A DNA stretch of 64,000 nucleotides, taken from contig URVB01000013.1 of the NCBI GenBank assembly GCA_900551075.1, forward strand, positions 8,064 through 72,063, given 5' to 3'. Each line of letters opens with the position of its first letter. Within the stretch, counting starts at the first letter, position 1. Below, one piece after another: positions 42,188 through 50,859 of this stretch. The translations under genes were made by a program, and so were the position numbers. The notes beneath the pieces are model-generated. The model had not been told where the DNA came from and ran no database searches. It saw only the letters and a program-made list of their open reading frames with translations. The DNA comes from an uncultured Blautia sp. (GTDB lineage Bacteria; Bacillota; Clostridia; Lachnospirales; Lachnospiraceae).

Positions 42188-43357
42188 TCATTTATTCACT
42201 TTTTTCATTAACTCCATAATCTTTTCGTTGCTGGAGCGAACCTTTTCTACGGAAACGTCATGATTGATGATATCAATGATGCTTGCCAAATATTTGCTCA
42301 TGTTTGCTTCGATGTAGTATGGCCTGGTCAGAAGTTCAGGAATCCGGTAGTTCAGATTCGTGGTGATGACCTTATCCAGCCAGCCCTTTTCGTAGTAGTC
42401 ATCGAATTTGTCCAGACCATCCGTGAACAAACCGTAGGTGGTACAGATAAATACACGGTTGGCGTGGCGTTCTTTGATCTGTTTTGCCACATCCAGCATG
42501 CTTTCGCCGGAGGAAATCATATCGTCTATAATGATGACGTCCTTGCCCTCTACGGAATCTCCCAGAAATTCATGAGCAACGATCGGATTCTTGCCGTTGA
42601 CAATCGTAGAATAATCACGGCGTTTGTAGAACATCCCCATATCAACGCCAAGAATATTGGAAAAATATACGGCTCTGGACATTGCCCCCTCATCCGGGCT
42701 GATGATCATCAGATGGTCGTTGTCCAGTTTAAAATCGGGTACATTTTTTACCAACGCTTTCAGGAATTGATAGGTCGGAAAAAAATTGTCGAATCCATTC
42801 AGCGGAATGGAGTTCTGGACACGGGGATCGTGCGCGTCAAAGGTGATGAAATTGGAAACGCCCATATCACTCAGTTCTTTGAGTGCAAGTGCACAGTCCA
42901 GGGATTCTCGCCTGGAACGTCTGTGCTGACGGCCCTCGTACAGAAACGGCATGATGACGTTGATTCTGTGGGCCTTGCCGGTGGCAGCAGAAATAATTCT
43001 CTTCAGATCCTGATAGTGGTTGTCCGGGGACATGTGGTTTTCGTGGCCGCAGACCGTGTAGGTCTGGCTGTAATTGGTAACGTCAACCATGATATAAAGG
43101 TCTGTGCCCCGTACGGATTCCCTGATATAGCCTTTGCCTTCTCCGGTTCCAAAACGGACACATTCGCATTCCACCAGGAAGGATTTCTCGCTGTAGCCCT
43201 GAGGGATGATGCTGAGCTGTTTTTTGTAAACCAGCTCTTTACGGAATTTTACAAGCTTTTTGTCCACTTCCTGTGCCAGCTCCCGGCAGCCTGCGAGAGC
43301 AGCAATGCGGATTGGCGCAACGGGAAGAGATTTTTCAAGCAGCTCTATGTTCGGCAT
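42188..43357 (-). CDS. prs: Ribose-phosphate pyrophosphokinase (long form)
   Basis: Makes PRPP from ribose 5-phosphate and ATP, the precursor for nucleotides and histidine. Visible: the catalytic flexible-loop Arg in YKRRD, the PRPP-binding loop VIIIDDMISSGESMLD near residue 295, and FLYEGRQHRRSRRESL. At 389 residues it is longer than the usual ~315; the extra part lies in the N-terminal region and near the FGTGEGKGYIRES segment. Start ATG 43357 has AGGAGG upstream; the longer frame from 43408 lacks such a site. A second, standard-length prs may exist elsewhere. Confidence 0.88.
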   Translation of the reverse strand: MPNIELLEKSLPVAPIRIAALAGCRELAQEVDKKLVKFRKELVYKKQLSIIPQGYSEKSFLVECECVRFGTGEGKGYIRESVRGTDLYIMVDVTNYSQTYTVCGHENHMSPDNHYQDLKRIISAATGKAHRINVIMPFLYEGRQHRRSRRESLDCALALKELSDMGVSNFITFDAHDPRVQNSIPLNGFDNFFPTYQFLKALVKNVPDFKLDNDHLMIISPDEGAMSRAVYFSNILGVDMGMFYKRRDYSTIVNGKNPIVAHEFLGDSVEGKDVIIIDDMISSGESMLDVAKQIKERHANRVFICTTYGLFTDGLDKFDDYYEKGWLDKVITTNLNYRIPELLTRPYYIEANMSKYLASIIDIINHDVSVEKVRSSNEKIMELMKKVNK

Positions 43358-43428
43358 AATTTTCCTCCTAAGTATTCTGTCCGGCAGCGAAAGCAAAAAC
43401 CGGAGCAATGATAATAACAGCTATTACA

Positions 43429-43457
43429 TTTATAACATTTGCCCTAAATCACGTCAA
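43429..43457 (-). promoter_or_regulatory. Promoter of prs
   Basis: On the minus strand TTGACG (43452-43457) and TATAAA (43429-43434), 17 bases apart, about 72 bases before the prs start codon. Confidence 0.7.
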
Positions 43458-43465
43458 GGAATTTA

Positions 43466-43494
43466 TTGATTTTTACTTGTGAAATTGGTATGAT
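43466..43494 (+). promoter_or_regulatory. Promoter of the DUF512-der-plsY-gpsA operon
   Basis: TTGATT (43466-43471), 17-base spacer, TATGAT (43489-43494). It is divergent from the prs promoter; the -35 boxes are only eight bases apart. Confidence 0.65.
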
Positions 43495-43552
43495 AAGAAA
43501 GATAATAGATGACTACCGGGTGGAAATGCCCATTTTACGACGGAGTATATAA

Positions 43553-44944
43553 ATGAAAGAAAAAAGACATAAAATTTCTGCTGTGCTTTCCGGCGGTATC
43601 GGTGAGGAGCTGGAACTGGAGCCGGGAGACATACTTTTGGAGATCAACGGAAAGCAGGTAGAGGATGTTTTTGATTACCGTTATCTGTTAAATGATGAAT
43701 ACGTGGTACTATTGATCGAGAAGCCGAACGGTGAGCAGTGGGAGCTGGAGGTGGAGAAGGAATATGACGAGGATCTGGGTGTTGAATTCGAAAATGGTTT
43801 GATGGATGAATACCGTTCCTGCTCCAATCACTGTATTTTCTGTTTTATTGACCAGATGCCGCCGGGAATGCGGAAGACTTTGTATTTTAAGGATGATGAT
43901 TCCAGACTTTCTTTTTTGCAGGGGAATTATGTGACCTTGACGAATATGAGCCGGCAGGATATTGAACGGGTAATCCATTATCACCTTTCTCCGATCAATA
44001 TTTCCTTCCAGGCGATGAATCCGAAGCTTCGCTGCAAAATGCTTCACAACCGCTTTGCAGGAGATGCCCTTTCCAGGGTGGACAGACTTTATGAAGCAGG
44101 GATTGCCATGAATGGACAGATCGTTCTATGCAAAGGGATCAACGATGGAGCGGAACTCGAGTACAGCCTGGAAAAGCTTTCTTCCTATGCACCGCTTCTT
44201 CAGAGCGTATCTGTTGTGCCTGTGGGGTTGACAAAATACAGAGAAGGGTTGTATCCTTTACAGGCGTTTGAAAAAGATGATGCCAAGAAGGTCCTTGCAC
44301 AGATACACCGCTGGCAGGAAAAAATGATGCAGGCTTACGATATCCATTTTGTACATGCTTCGGACGAGTGGTATATCTTGGCAGGCGAGGAGCTTCCGGA
44401 GGAAGAACGCTACGATGGTTACCTTCAGCTCGAAAACGGTGTCGGGATGCTGCGGCTTTTGGAAACAGAGGTCAGAGAGGCTGTGAAAGAGAGGGCCGGA
44501 GATGACCGGGCGGCCCGGGTGACGCTTGCCACCGGAAAGCTGGCAGGGCCATATCTGAAGCGTTATCTGAAAATCATTACAGAAAAGTTTCCAAATGTGG
44601 AGACAAAAGTCAGAATGATCACAAACCATTTCTTTGGAGAGGAGATTACGGTTTCCGGCCTGATTACGGGAACAGACCTGAAAGAACAGTTGGGAGGACA
44701 GGAATTGGGGGACAGACTTCTGATTCCCTGCAATATGCTTCGAAGTGGTGAGAATGTTTTTTTGGATGATGTGACCGTAGAAGAGCTTTCGGCTTTTCTG
44801 GGTACGGAAATCGTAGTGGTGGATGAAAGCGGTGCGGATTTGGCAGCTTCCGTGCTGGATCCGCCGGAACATAGAAAATTGAAAAGGAGACAGATGTATG
44901 AGCAAACCAGTAGTAGCCATAGTGGGCAGGCCGAATGTCGGTAA
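43553..44944 (+). CDS. DUF512 radical-SAM-like protein with N-terminal PDZ domain
   Basis: A 463-residue protein. Residues ~1-70 look like a PDZ domain (LEPGDILLEINGKQVEDVFDYRYL); then the CX3CX2C motif in CSNHCIFCFIDQMP, a radical-SAM iron-sulfur site, near residues 87-94; and the C-terminal DUF512 region (about 240-440). The family is widespread in Clostridia next to der, as here; its function is not known to me. The last 47 bases overlap der in a different frame. Confidence 0.88.
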   Translation: MKEKRHKISAVLSGGIGEELELEPGDILLEINGKQVEDVFDYRYLLNDEYVVLLIEKPNGEQWELEVEKEYDEDLGVEFENGLMDEYRSCSNHCIFCFIDQMPPGMRKTLYFKDDDSRLSFLQGNYVTLTNMSRQDIERVIHYHLSPINISFQAMNPKLRCKMLHNRFAGDALSRVDRLYEAGIAMNGQIVLCKGINDGAELEYSLEKLSSYAPLLQSVSVVPVGLTKYREGLYPLQAFEKDDAKKVLAQIHRWQEKMMQAYDIHFVHASDEWYILAGEELPEEERYDGYLQLENGVGMLRLLETEVREAVKERAGDDRAARVTLATGKLAGPYLKRYLKIITEKFPNVETKVRMITNHFFGEEITVSGLITGTDLKEQLGGQELGDRLLIPCNMLRSGENVFLDDVTVEELSAFLGTEIVVVDESGADLAASVLDPPEHRKLKRRQMYEQTSSSHSGQAECR

Positions 44945-46223
44945 ATCCACTTTGTTCAATGCCCTGGCAGGCGGGATGATCTCGATTGTCAAGGATACTC
45001 CGGGTGTGACCAGAGACAGGATTTATGCGGATGTCACTTGGCTGGATAAATCATTTACTTTAATTGACACCGGAGGTATTGAGCCTGACAGCAGTGATGT
45101 GATTCTTTCCCAGATGCGGGAGCAGGCGCAGATTGCGATTGATACGGCGGATGTGATTGTGTTTATCACAGATGTAAGACAGGGGCTTACGGACTCTGAT
45201 GCGAAGGTTGCGGATATGCTCCGCCGCAGCAAAAAGCCGGTCGTTTTGGTAGTCAACAAGGTGGACAGCGTTCAGAAATATCAGATGGATGTATATGAAT
45301 TCTATAATCTGGGAATCGGAGAGCCAGTTGCCATTTCCGCGGCAAACCGCACGGGAATCGGGGATATGCTGGATGAAGTAGTCAAGGAATTTCAGGCAGG
45401 AAGCGAGGGGGAGGAAGAAGACGATATTCCGAAGATTGCCATTGTTGGTAAGCCGAATGTCGGCAAATCCTCCCTGGTCAATAAGCTTTTGGGTGAGGAA
45501 CGTGTGATTGTTTCAGATATCGCAGGTACCACCAGAGACGCCATTGATACGAAAGCCAAATGGCAGGGAAGGGAATATATTTTTATTGATACGGCAGGAC
45601 TGCGCAAAAAGGGTAAGGTCAGGGAACAGCTCGAGCGTTACAGTGTAATCCGAACAGTGACTGCCGTGGAGCGGGCACATATTGTGGTGCTCATGATTGA
45701 TGCCACGGAGGGCGTGACAGAGCAGGATGCCAAAATTGCAGGCATCGCGCATGAGCGCGGTAAGGGTGTGATCATTGCCGTCAATAAATGGGACGCCATA
45801 GAAAAAGATGATAAGACAATTTACAAGCATACCAACCGGATCCGGGAGGTCCTGGCGTATATGCCGTATGCGGAGCTGGTGTTTATTTCCGCAAAAACAG
45901 GGCAGCGAATTCCGAGGCTGTTTGAGACCATAGACGCGGTTATTGAGAACCAGACGCTTCGGGTACAGACAGGAGTTCTGAATGAAATTCTTTCGGAAGC
46001 GGTTGCTATGCAGCAGCCTCCGTCGGATAAGGGGAAACGGCTGAAAATTTTCTATATGACTCAGGTATCCGTGCGGCCTCCCACATTTGTTATTTTTGTT
46101 AATGATAAGGAACTGATGCATTTTTCTTATACCAGATATCTGGAAAACAAGATTCGCGATGCATTTGGGTTCAGAGGAACGTCATTGAAGTTTATCATCC
46201 GCGAACGCGGAGAAAAGGATTGA
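44898..46223 (+). CDS. der: Ribosome biogenesis GTPase Der (EngA)
   Basis: Two tandem GTPase domains followed by a KH-like domain, 441 residues. G1 motifs GRPNVGKSTLFN (residue ~8) and GKPNVGKSSLVN (~184); G3 DTGGIE and DTAGLRKKG; G4 NKVD and NKWD. Der is needed for 50S subunit assembly. It begins within the DUF512 gene and is followed by plsY and gpsA, the usual clostridial neighbours. Confidence 0.96.
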   Translation: MSKPVVAIVGRPNVGKSTLFNALAGGMISIVKDTPGVTRDRIYADVTWLDKSFTLIDTGGIEPDSSDVILSQMREQAQIAIDTADVIVFITDVRQGLTDSDAKVADMLRRSKKPVVLVVNKVDSVQKYQMDVYEFYNLGIGEPVAISAANRTGIGDMLDEVVKEFQAGSEGEEEDDIPKIAIVGKPNVGKSSLVNKLLGEERVIVSDIAGTTRDAIDTKAKWQGREYIFIDTAGLRKKGKVREQLERYSVIRTVTAVERAHIVVLMIDATEGVTEQDAKIAGIAHERGKGVIIAVNKWDAIEKDDKTIYKHTNRIREVLAYMPYAELVFISAKTGQRIPRLFETIDAVIENQTLRVQTGVLNEILSEAVAMQQPPSDKGKRLKIFYMTQVSVRPPTFVIFVNDKELMHFSYTRYLENKIRDAFGFRGTSLKFIIRERGEKD

Positions 46224-46228
46224 ATATC

Positions 46229-46888
46229 ATGGAACGATTGATTTGTTTGGCAATAGGCTATATATGCGGGCTTTTCCAAACCTCTTATATTATCGGCAGA
46301 ATGCACAGCACAGATATCCGTGAGCACGGAAGCGGAAATGCCGGCACGACCAACGCACTGCGCACATTCGGAAAAAAGGCGGGGGCAATGACCCTTCTGG
46401 GGGACTGCCTGAAATGCGTCATTGCAATTGTGATTACAAAGGCAGTTTATAAGAATCCTTCCGGTGATATTCTTCCGCTTTTGAGTCTTTATGCTGCCGC
46501 AGGCTGTATTTTGGGGCATAATTTTCCTTTTTACCTGAAATTTAAGGGAGGAAAAGGAGTAGCTGCTTCCGTAGGATTCATTCTCGCATTCGACTGGCGC
46601 ATTTTTTTGATCTGCGCAGTGGTATTTTTTGGATTATTTTTTTCAACACATTATGTATCACTCTGCTCGATCAGTGCATACCTGGGAGCGCTTATCTGTA
46701 TGGTGGTATTCGGCGAATTGGGCTATTATGGCATGGACAGGCCCCATACGCTGGAATTATATGGTGTGATGGCTGTGCTGACACTGCTGGCCATCTACAG
46801 ACACCGGGCAAATATTACACGTCTCATAAACGGGACAGAAAGTAAAATCTTTCTCGGAAATGCCGGGAAAAGAAAAATTAAGAGGTGA
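46229..46888 (+). CDS. plsY: Acyl-phosphate:glycerol-3-phosphate acyltransferase PlsY
   Basis: Makes lysophosphatidate for phospholipid synthesis, using acyl-phosphate from PlsX. The 219-residue protein has several membrane helices and the three PlsY motifs: GSGNAGTTNALRTFG (motif 1), HNFPFYLKFKGGKGVAAS (motif 2) and the later HRANITRLINGTE (motif 3). ATG 46229 follows AAAAGGA; an upstream TTG at 46220 overlaps the der stop and is less likely. It acts with the next gene product, which supplies glycerol 3-phosphate. Confidence 0.93.
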   Translation: MERLICLAIGYICGLFQTSYIIGRMHSTDIREHGSGNAGTTNALRTFGKKAGAMTLLGDCLKCVIAIVITKAVYKNPSGDILPLLSLYAAAGCILGHNFPFYLKFKGGKGVAASVGFILAFDWRIFLICAVVFFGLFFSTHYVSLCSISAYLGALICMVVFGELGYYGMDRPHTLELYGVMAVLTLLAIYRHRANITRLINGTESKIFLGNAGKRKIKR

Positions 46889-46893
46889 AGAAT

Positions 46894-47904
46894 ATGGCAA
46901 AAATCAGTGTATTGGGAGCCGGAAGCTGGGGAACGGCGCTGTCCCTGCTTCTATACAACAACGGACATGAGGTAATTCTTTGGTCTGCCCTTACAGACGA
47001 AGTAAAAATGCTCAGTGAAACACGTGAGCATGCATCAAAGCTTCCGGGAGTAAGGCTTCCTGAGGATATGGAGATTACTTCGGATTTGGAAAAATCCCTG
47101 AAAAATCCGGATGTAGCGGTGCTTGCCGTTCCTTCACCGTTTACAAGAAGCACCGCATATCAGATGGCGCCGTTCGTGAGAGAAGGACAAAAAATCGTGA
47201 ATGTGGCAAAGGGTGTGGAAGAGCATACCCTGATGACCTTAAGCGAGATCATCGGGCAGGAGATTCCGAATGCAGATGTATGCGTACTTTCCGGCCCGAG
47301 CCATGCCGAAGAGGTCGGAAGAGGACTTCCCACCACCTGTGTGGTTAGTGCAGAAACCAGGGAAACGGCAGAATATCTGCAGGGGATTTTTATGAGCCCA
47401 GTTTTCCGTGTATACACAACTCCGGATATTCTGGGTGTGGAGCTTGGCGGAGCTTTGAAAAATGTGATTGCTCTGGCAGCGGGTACGGCTGATGGATTGG
47501 GGTACGGTGATAATACCAAGGCTGCCCTGATTACAAGAGGAATTGCGGAAATTGCACGTTTGGGCGTGAAAATGGGTGCAAAAGCAGAGACCTTTTACGG
47601 ACTTTCCGGTATCGGCGATCTGATTGTAACCTGTGCAAGCGTTCACAGCCGGAACCGTAAGGCAGGCTTCCTTATGGGCAAAGGTTATACCATGAAGGAA
47701 GCTATGGACGAGGTGCAAATGGTGGTAGAAGGTGTATATTCTGCCAAGGCTGCCAAGGAGCTTTCTGAGAAATACGGCGTGGAAATGCCCATCATTGATG
47801 AGGTAAATAAGGTTCTGTTTGAGGATAAGGCGGCATCTGAGGCTGTTATCGATTTGATGCTCCGTGATAAAAAAGTAGAAGCCCCGATGCTTCCGTGGGA
47901 TTGA
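46894..47904 (+). CDS. gpsA: Glycerol-3-phosphate dehydrogenase [NAD(P)+]
   Basis: Reduces dihydroxyacetone phosphate to sn-glycerol 3-phosphate for membrane lipids. 336 residues: nucleotide-binding GAGSWGTALS at the N-terminus, LSGPSHAEEVGRGLPT, the catalytic Lys in GGALKNVIALAAG near residue 190, and GLSGIGDLIVTC. ATG 46894 follows AGAGGTG; GTG at 46885, overlapping the plsY stop, is an alternative. Forms a natural pair with plsY. Confidence 0.95.
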   Translation: MAKISVLGAGSWGTALSLLLYNNGHEVILWSALTDEVKMLSETREHASKLPGVRLPEDMEITSDLEKSLKNPDVAVLAVPSPFTRSTAYQMAPFVREGQKIVNVAKGVEEHTLMTLSEIIGQEIPNADVCVLSGPSHAEEVGRGLPTTCVVSAETRETAEYLQGIFMSPVFRVYTTPDILGVELGGALKNVIALAAGTADGLGYGDNTKAALITRGIAEIARLGVKMGAKAETFYGLSGIGDLIVTCASVHSRNRKAGFLMGKGYTMKEAMDEVQMVVEGVYSAKAAKELSEKYGVEMPIIDEVNKVLFEDKAASEAVIDLMLRDKKVEAPMLPWD

Positions 47905-47942
47905 TCTTACGTGAGAGCCAAACGCGCAATTTTTATGAATAA

Positions 47943-47987
47943 AAAAGCTTCCGCCGGATTGAGAAGGCAGCGGGAGCTTTTCTTTTG
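47943..47987 (+). terminator. Terminator after gpsA
   Basis: AAAAGCTTCCGC pairs with GCGGGAGCTTTT (one mismatch) around a 15-base loop and is followed by CTTTT. It stands 39 bases after gpsA and just before the convergent aldo/keto reductase gene. Confidence 0.82.
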
Positions 47988-48016
47988 GCGTAATATACGG
48001 TTCTGCTGTAAAAAAA

Positions 48017-48844
48017 CTAGAATTTGATATTCCGTAAATCCTCCGGTACATGGGAACTGTGGAAATTCCGGTTCAGGGTATCCAGAATCTCCATATCCTC
48101 CTGCTCAATGGAAAAATCAAAAATATTTCCGTTGGATGCGATTCGGTCAGGATGTACGGATTTCGGAATGACGGAAATACCTTTCTGTACAGCCCAGCGA
48201 AGTCCGATTTGGGCAGGCGTTCTTGCATATTTGGTACCGAGTACGCACATGACATCGTGATCAAGATAAGCACCTCTTGCAAGCGGCGCATATGCCTGGA
48301 CCTGAATGCCGTTCCCCTGACAGTACTCAATCAGTTCTTTCGGAAAACACAGGGGATGACATTCAATCTGGTTTACGGCAGGTATGATGTCGGATACTTT
48401 GCGGAGCTCTTCCAGATGCCGGATTTCAAAATTGCTTACTCCGATAGAAAGCGCCCGTCCGGAAGCGAGGATTTCCTCCAATTCCTTCCATGTACTCAGA
48501 TAACACCCCGGAACCGGCCAATGGATCAGATATAAATCCACGTAATCCAGACCAAGCCGTTCCAGGCTCCGTTCAAAAGCGCCCTTTACATCCCCCAGGC
48601 GCTGCGCTGTGTTCCATATTTTTGCAGTGATAAAGAGGTCTTTGCGGGGAATTCCGCATCTGGCAATGCCGCGGCCCACATTTTCCTCGTTTTTATAGAC
48701 GGAGGCTGTGTCAATCATACGGTATCCTGATTGGACAGCAGCAGTAATTGCCGCTTCTGCTATATTTTCTCCGATTGCTTTATAAACTCCTAATCCCAAT
48801 AAAGGCATTTCTCTGTCGTTGTTCAAGAAAATCGTATTTTTCAA
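48017..48844 (-). CDS. Aldo/keto reductase
   Basis: NADPH-dependent carbonyl reductase of the AKR5 type, 275 residues. The catalytic tetrad is visible: Asp in MIDTASVYKNEE (Asp ~45, Tyr ~50), Lys in LFITAKIWN (~75) and His in YLIHWPVPG (~108). The C-terminal NADPH site is ISVIPKSVHPDRIASN. Start is TTG at 48844, seven bases after AGGAGG; there is no ATG upstream in frame. Substrate unknown, probably a range of aldehydes or diketo compounds. Confidence 0.9.
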   Translation of the reverse strand: MKNTIFLNNDREMPLLGLGVYKAIGENIAEAAITAAVQSGYRMIDTASVYKNEENVGRGIARCGIPRKDLFITAKIWNTAQRLGDVKGAFERSLERLGLDYVDLYLIHWPVPGCYLSTWKELEEILASGRALSIGVSNFEIRHLEELRKVSDIIPAVNQIECHPLCFPKELIEYCQGNGIQVQAYAPLARGAYLDHDVMCVLGTKYARTPAQIGLRWAVQKGISVIPKSVHPDRIASNGNIFDFSIEQEDMEILDTLNRNFHSSHVPEDLRNIKF

Positions 48845-48956
48845 TAGTTTTCCTCCTTAACTTTTTGTTTCAATTTGCGCATGCTTTGAAGTATACCATA
48901 AAAATGTGAACGAAGAACATCAAATCTATTACAAATTTAATACATGCAAAGCATTG

Positions 48957-48983
48957 ACATTGTTAAAAATAAAACAACAATGT
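48957..48983. promoter_or_regulatory. Inverted repeat upstream of the acs cluster
   Basis: ACATTGTT (48957-48964) and AACAATGT (48976-48983) are perfect complements with an 11-base AT-rich spacer. It lies about 85 bases before the promoter of the His-rich gene and about as far from the aldo/keto reductase start. It resembles an operator; the spacing is not that of the Rex site. Nothing else is seen in 48845-49066. Confidence 0.4.
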
Positions 48984-49066
48984 TATTTTGGTGACAATAA
49001 TGAGAAAAAGAGACAAGAATTCTTGCATAAAGCCAAAATAATTAGTGGTTTTTTATGATTATTACC

Positions 49067-49095
49067 TTGATAATCCCAGAGAAAAGATGTATAAT
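49067..49095 (+). promoter_or_regulatory. Sigma-A promoter heading the Wood-Ljungdahl cluster
   Basis: TTGATA (49067-49072), 17-base spacer, TATAAT (49090-49095). The predicted start near 49102 gives a ~90-base leader before the His-rich gene. Confidence 0.75.
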
Positions 49096-49191
49096 AGCCT
49101 TAATTGATAAATTCTTGTCATAACGGAACATGGGATGACAAAGAACATATCAGCAAGTTATTTTACCGAAAACAGAAAGGAGCATAGAACT

Positions 49192-49590
49192 ATGCACTTA
49201 ATCAAAGATGAAAACGGTAATCTTGTCCGGCACGGACATGCGCATACACACGAACATACACACGCAGATGGCGTGACGCACAGCCATACCCATGAGCACA
49301 GTGCAGGAGATGATCATAACCATGAACATGGAGAGTCCTGCGGACATTCTCATGAGCATTGCGGTTCCTGCAGCGGCGGAGATTGTAAGAATGAAACAGT
49401 GGCACTGCTGACCTATATGCTGCAGCATAACGAGCACCACGCCGCCGAGCTGGACCAGATGGCCGAAAACCTGAAAAAAATGGGTATGGAGGCTGCGGCC
49501 GGAACCATAAAGGAGGGTGTGGCTGATTTCCAGAAGGGTAATATGCGTCTGGGTCTTGCTCTGACACTTGTTAAAGAGGAATTGAAGTAA
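49192..49590 (+). CDS. Histidine-rich protein, presumptive nickel storage or chaperone
   Basis: A 132-residue protein with about 25 His in the first 70 residues, arranged as HGHAHTHEHTH, HSHTHEHS, HNHEHGESCGHSHEHC and CGSCSGGDC. Such His/Asp/Cys tracts bind nickel, cobalt or zinc (compare the tails of SlyD, HypB and CooJ). The C-terminal ~60 residues are a helical, non-repetitive region (LLTYMLQHNEHHAAELDQMAENL) without a family I recognise. Start ATG 49192 with AGAAAGGAG is preferred to the frame from 49135. Its place before cooT, cooC and acsA suggests it feeds nickel to CO dehydrogenase/acetyl-CoA synthase; this is inference. Confidence 0.8.
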   Translation: MHLIKDENGNLVRHGHAHTHEHTHADGVTHSHTHEHSAGDDHNHEHGESCGHSHEHCGSCSGGDCKNETVALLTYMLQHNEHHAAELDQMAENLKKMGMEAAAGTIKEGVADFQKGNMRLGLALTLVKEELK

Positions 49591-49633
49591 GCTGACACTG
49601 GTTCAGCGGGTGAGTGACATAGGAGGCTAACAT

Positions 49634-49816
49634 ATGTGTTTGGCGACTGTATATAAAGAAAGTGATGATTCTGTAATCTTCAAAAATGTAAGCCGTATCG
49701 ATGTGGATGGAGATAAGGTGATTCTCCGTGATATCATGGGAGATGAGAGAGTCATAGAGGGCCGTATTCTTATGGTGGATCTGGCGAACAGCATCGTAAA
49801 ATTATGCTGCGAATGA
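49634..49816 (+). CDS. cooT: CooT family nickel-binding protein
   Basis: A 60-residue protein beginning MCLATVYKES and ending with a Cys-Cys-Glu. CooT from Rhodospirillum is a small homodimeric nickel chaperone for CO dehydrogenase whose Cys2 binds the metal; the MCLA start matches exactly. It lies between the His-rich gene and cooC, in keeping with a nickel-delivery module. AGGAGG stands nine bases upstream. Confidence 0.88.
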   Translation: MCLATVYKESDDSVIFKNVSRIDVDGDKVILRDIMGDERVIEGRILMVDLANSIVKLCCE

Positions 49817-49904
49817 TTCATCTGTGAATTGAATGGGCGCAGGACTTGACAGATATATGAATAATAACCAGAATTATAAGTTGATTTAGGAGGCACCCGG
49901 TTAT

Positions 49905-50675
49905 ATGGCACATGTAATTGCTGTCGCAGGAAAAGGCGGCGTAGGAAAAACCACATTATGCGGAATGCTGGTTCAGTATCTATGTGAGAAAGGCAAGGGC
50001 CCGGTTCTTGCTGTCGATGCAGATGCAAATTCCAATCTGAATGAAGTTCTTGGTGTGAAGGTGGATACAACCCTTGGTGATGTGCGTGAAGAAATTGCAC
50101 GTGCAGAAATGGCGAAGGAAAATCCGATACCGGCCGGCGTATCCAAGGCAGATTACGCAGAGATGCGTTTTGAGGATGCTCTGATCGAGGATGATGATTT
50201 TGATTTGCTTGTCATGGGAAGGACGCAGGGTAAGGGATGTTATTGCTTTGTTAACGGGCTTCTGCAGTCCCAGCTTGCCAGATACCAGAACAATTACCCT
50301 TATTTTGTTGTGGATAATGAGGCAGGAATGGAACACATCAGCAGAGGCGTGCTTCCGACCATGCAGACGGCGATCCTTGTAAGTGATTGCTCCAGACGGG
50401 GCGTGCAGGCGGTTGGCAGGATTGCCCGGCTGATTGAGGAATGTGACATGCATCCGTCTACGATTGGTTTGATCATCAACCGTGCTCCAAAGGGAGATCT
50501 GAATGCGGGCATAAAGGAAGAAATTGACAACCAGGGACTGCGTCTTCTCGGTGTTGTCCCACAGGATGAGACAGTATATGAATATGACTGCGAAGGCCGG
50601 CCTACGGCTTCCCTGCCAGAGGACAATCCGGTTAAAATGGCGCTTCGGGCCATTGCTGATAAGCTGGATTTATAA
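49905..50675 (+). CDS. cooC: CooC-type ATPase for nickel insertion (copy 1)
   Basis: MinD/ParA-type ATPase of 256 residues that uses ATP-driven dimerisation to insert nickel into CO dehydrogenase or acetyl-CoA synthase. The deviant Walker A is GKGGVGKTTLCG (residue ~8), with AVDADANSNLNEVLG after it; the CXC pair typical of CooC is KGCYCFVNG near residue 110. The sequence is clearly different from the second cooC at 52777, so the two may serve different targets (AcsA and AcsB, as proposed for CooC and AcsF). No acsF-named gene is otherwise present. Confidence 0.9.
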   Translation: MAHVIAVAGKGGVGKTTLCGMLVQYLCEKGKGPVLAVDADANSNLNEVLGVKVDTTLGDVREEIARAEMAKENPIPAGVSKADYAEMRFEDALIEDDDFDLLVMGRTQGKGCYCFVNGLLQSQLARYQNNYPYFVVDNEAGMEHISRGVLPTMQTAILVSDCSRRGVQAVGRIARLIEECDMHPSTIGLIINRAPKGDLNAGIKEEIDNQGLRLLGVVPQDETVYEYDCEGRPTASLPEDNPVKMALRAIADKLDL

Positions 50676-50677
50676 GG

Positions 50678-50710
50678 AACACCCCTTGCCGTTTTCCGGC
50701 AAGGGATGTT
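50678..50710 (+). terminator. Hairpin between cooC and acsA
   Basis: AACACCCCTTGCC and GGCAAGGGATGTT pair (one mismatch) around a 7-base loop, four bases after the cooC stop; a second hairpin (AACCCAT...ATGGGTT) follows near 50758. Only weak T-tracts follow, so partial termination or processing is likely. No clear promoter is visible in the rest of 50711-50859. Confidence 0.6.
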
Positions 50711-50859
50711 TATGCGAATAGGTAAAAGTTTCAGACCTATTTTTTTACATAAAAATAACCCATGGGAGGGGATGGGTTCCCGACCCTGGGCTTATTATAA
50801 AACATTATAAGAAAGACAAACGTACATCATTTTCATGTACAATTCAAAGGAGGTCTATA

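Noticed and set aside
42260..43411. 383-codon open frame on the plus strand opposite prs
   Set aside because: It lies fully antisense to a clear PRPP synthetase gene, has no ribosome binding site and resembles no family.
48957..48983. Rex (NADH-sensor) operator
   Set aside because: The TTGTT and AACAA halves are 11 bases apart; the Rex site has a shorter spacer, so the match is not good enough.
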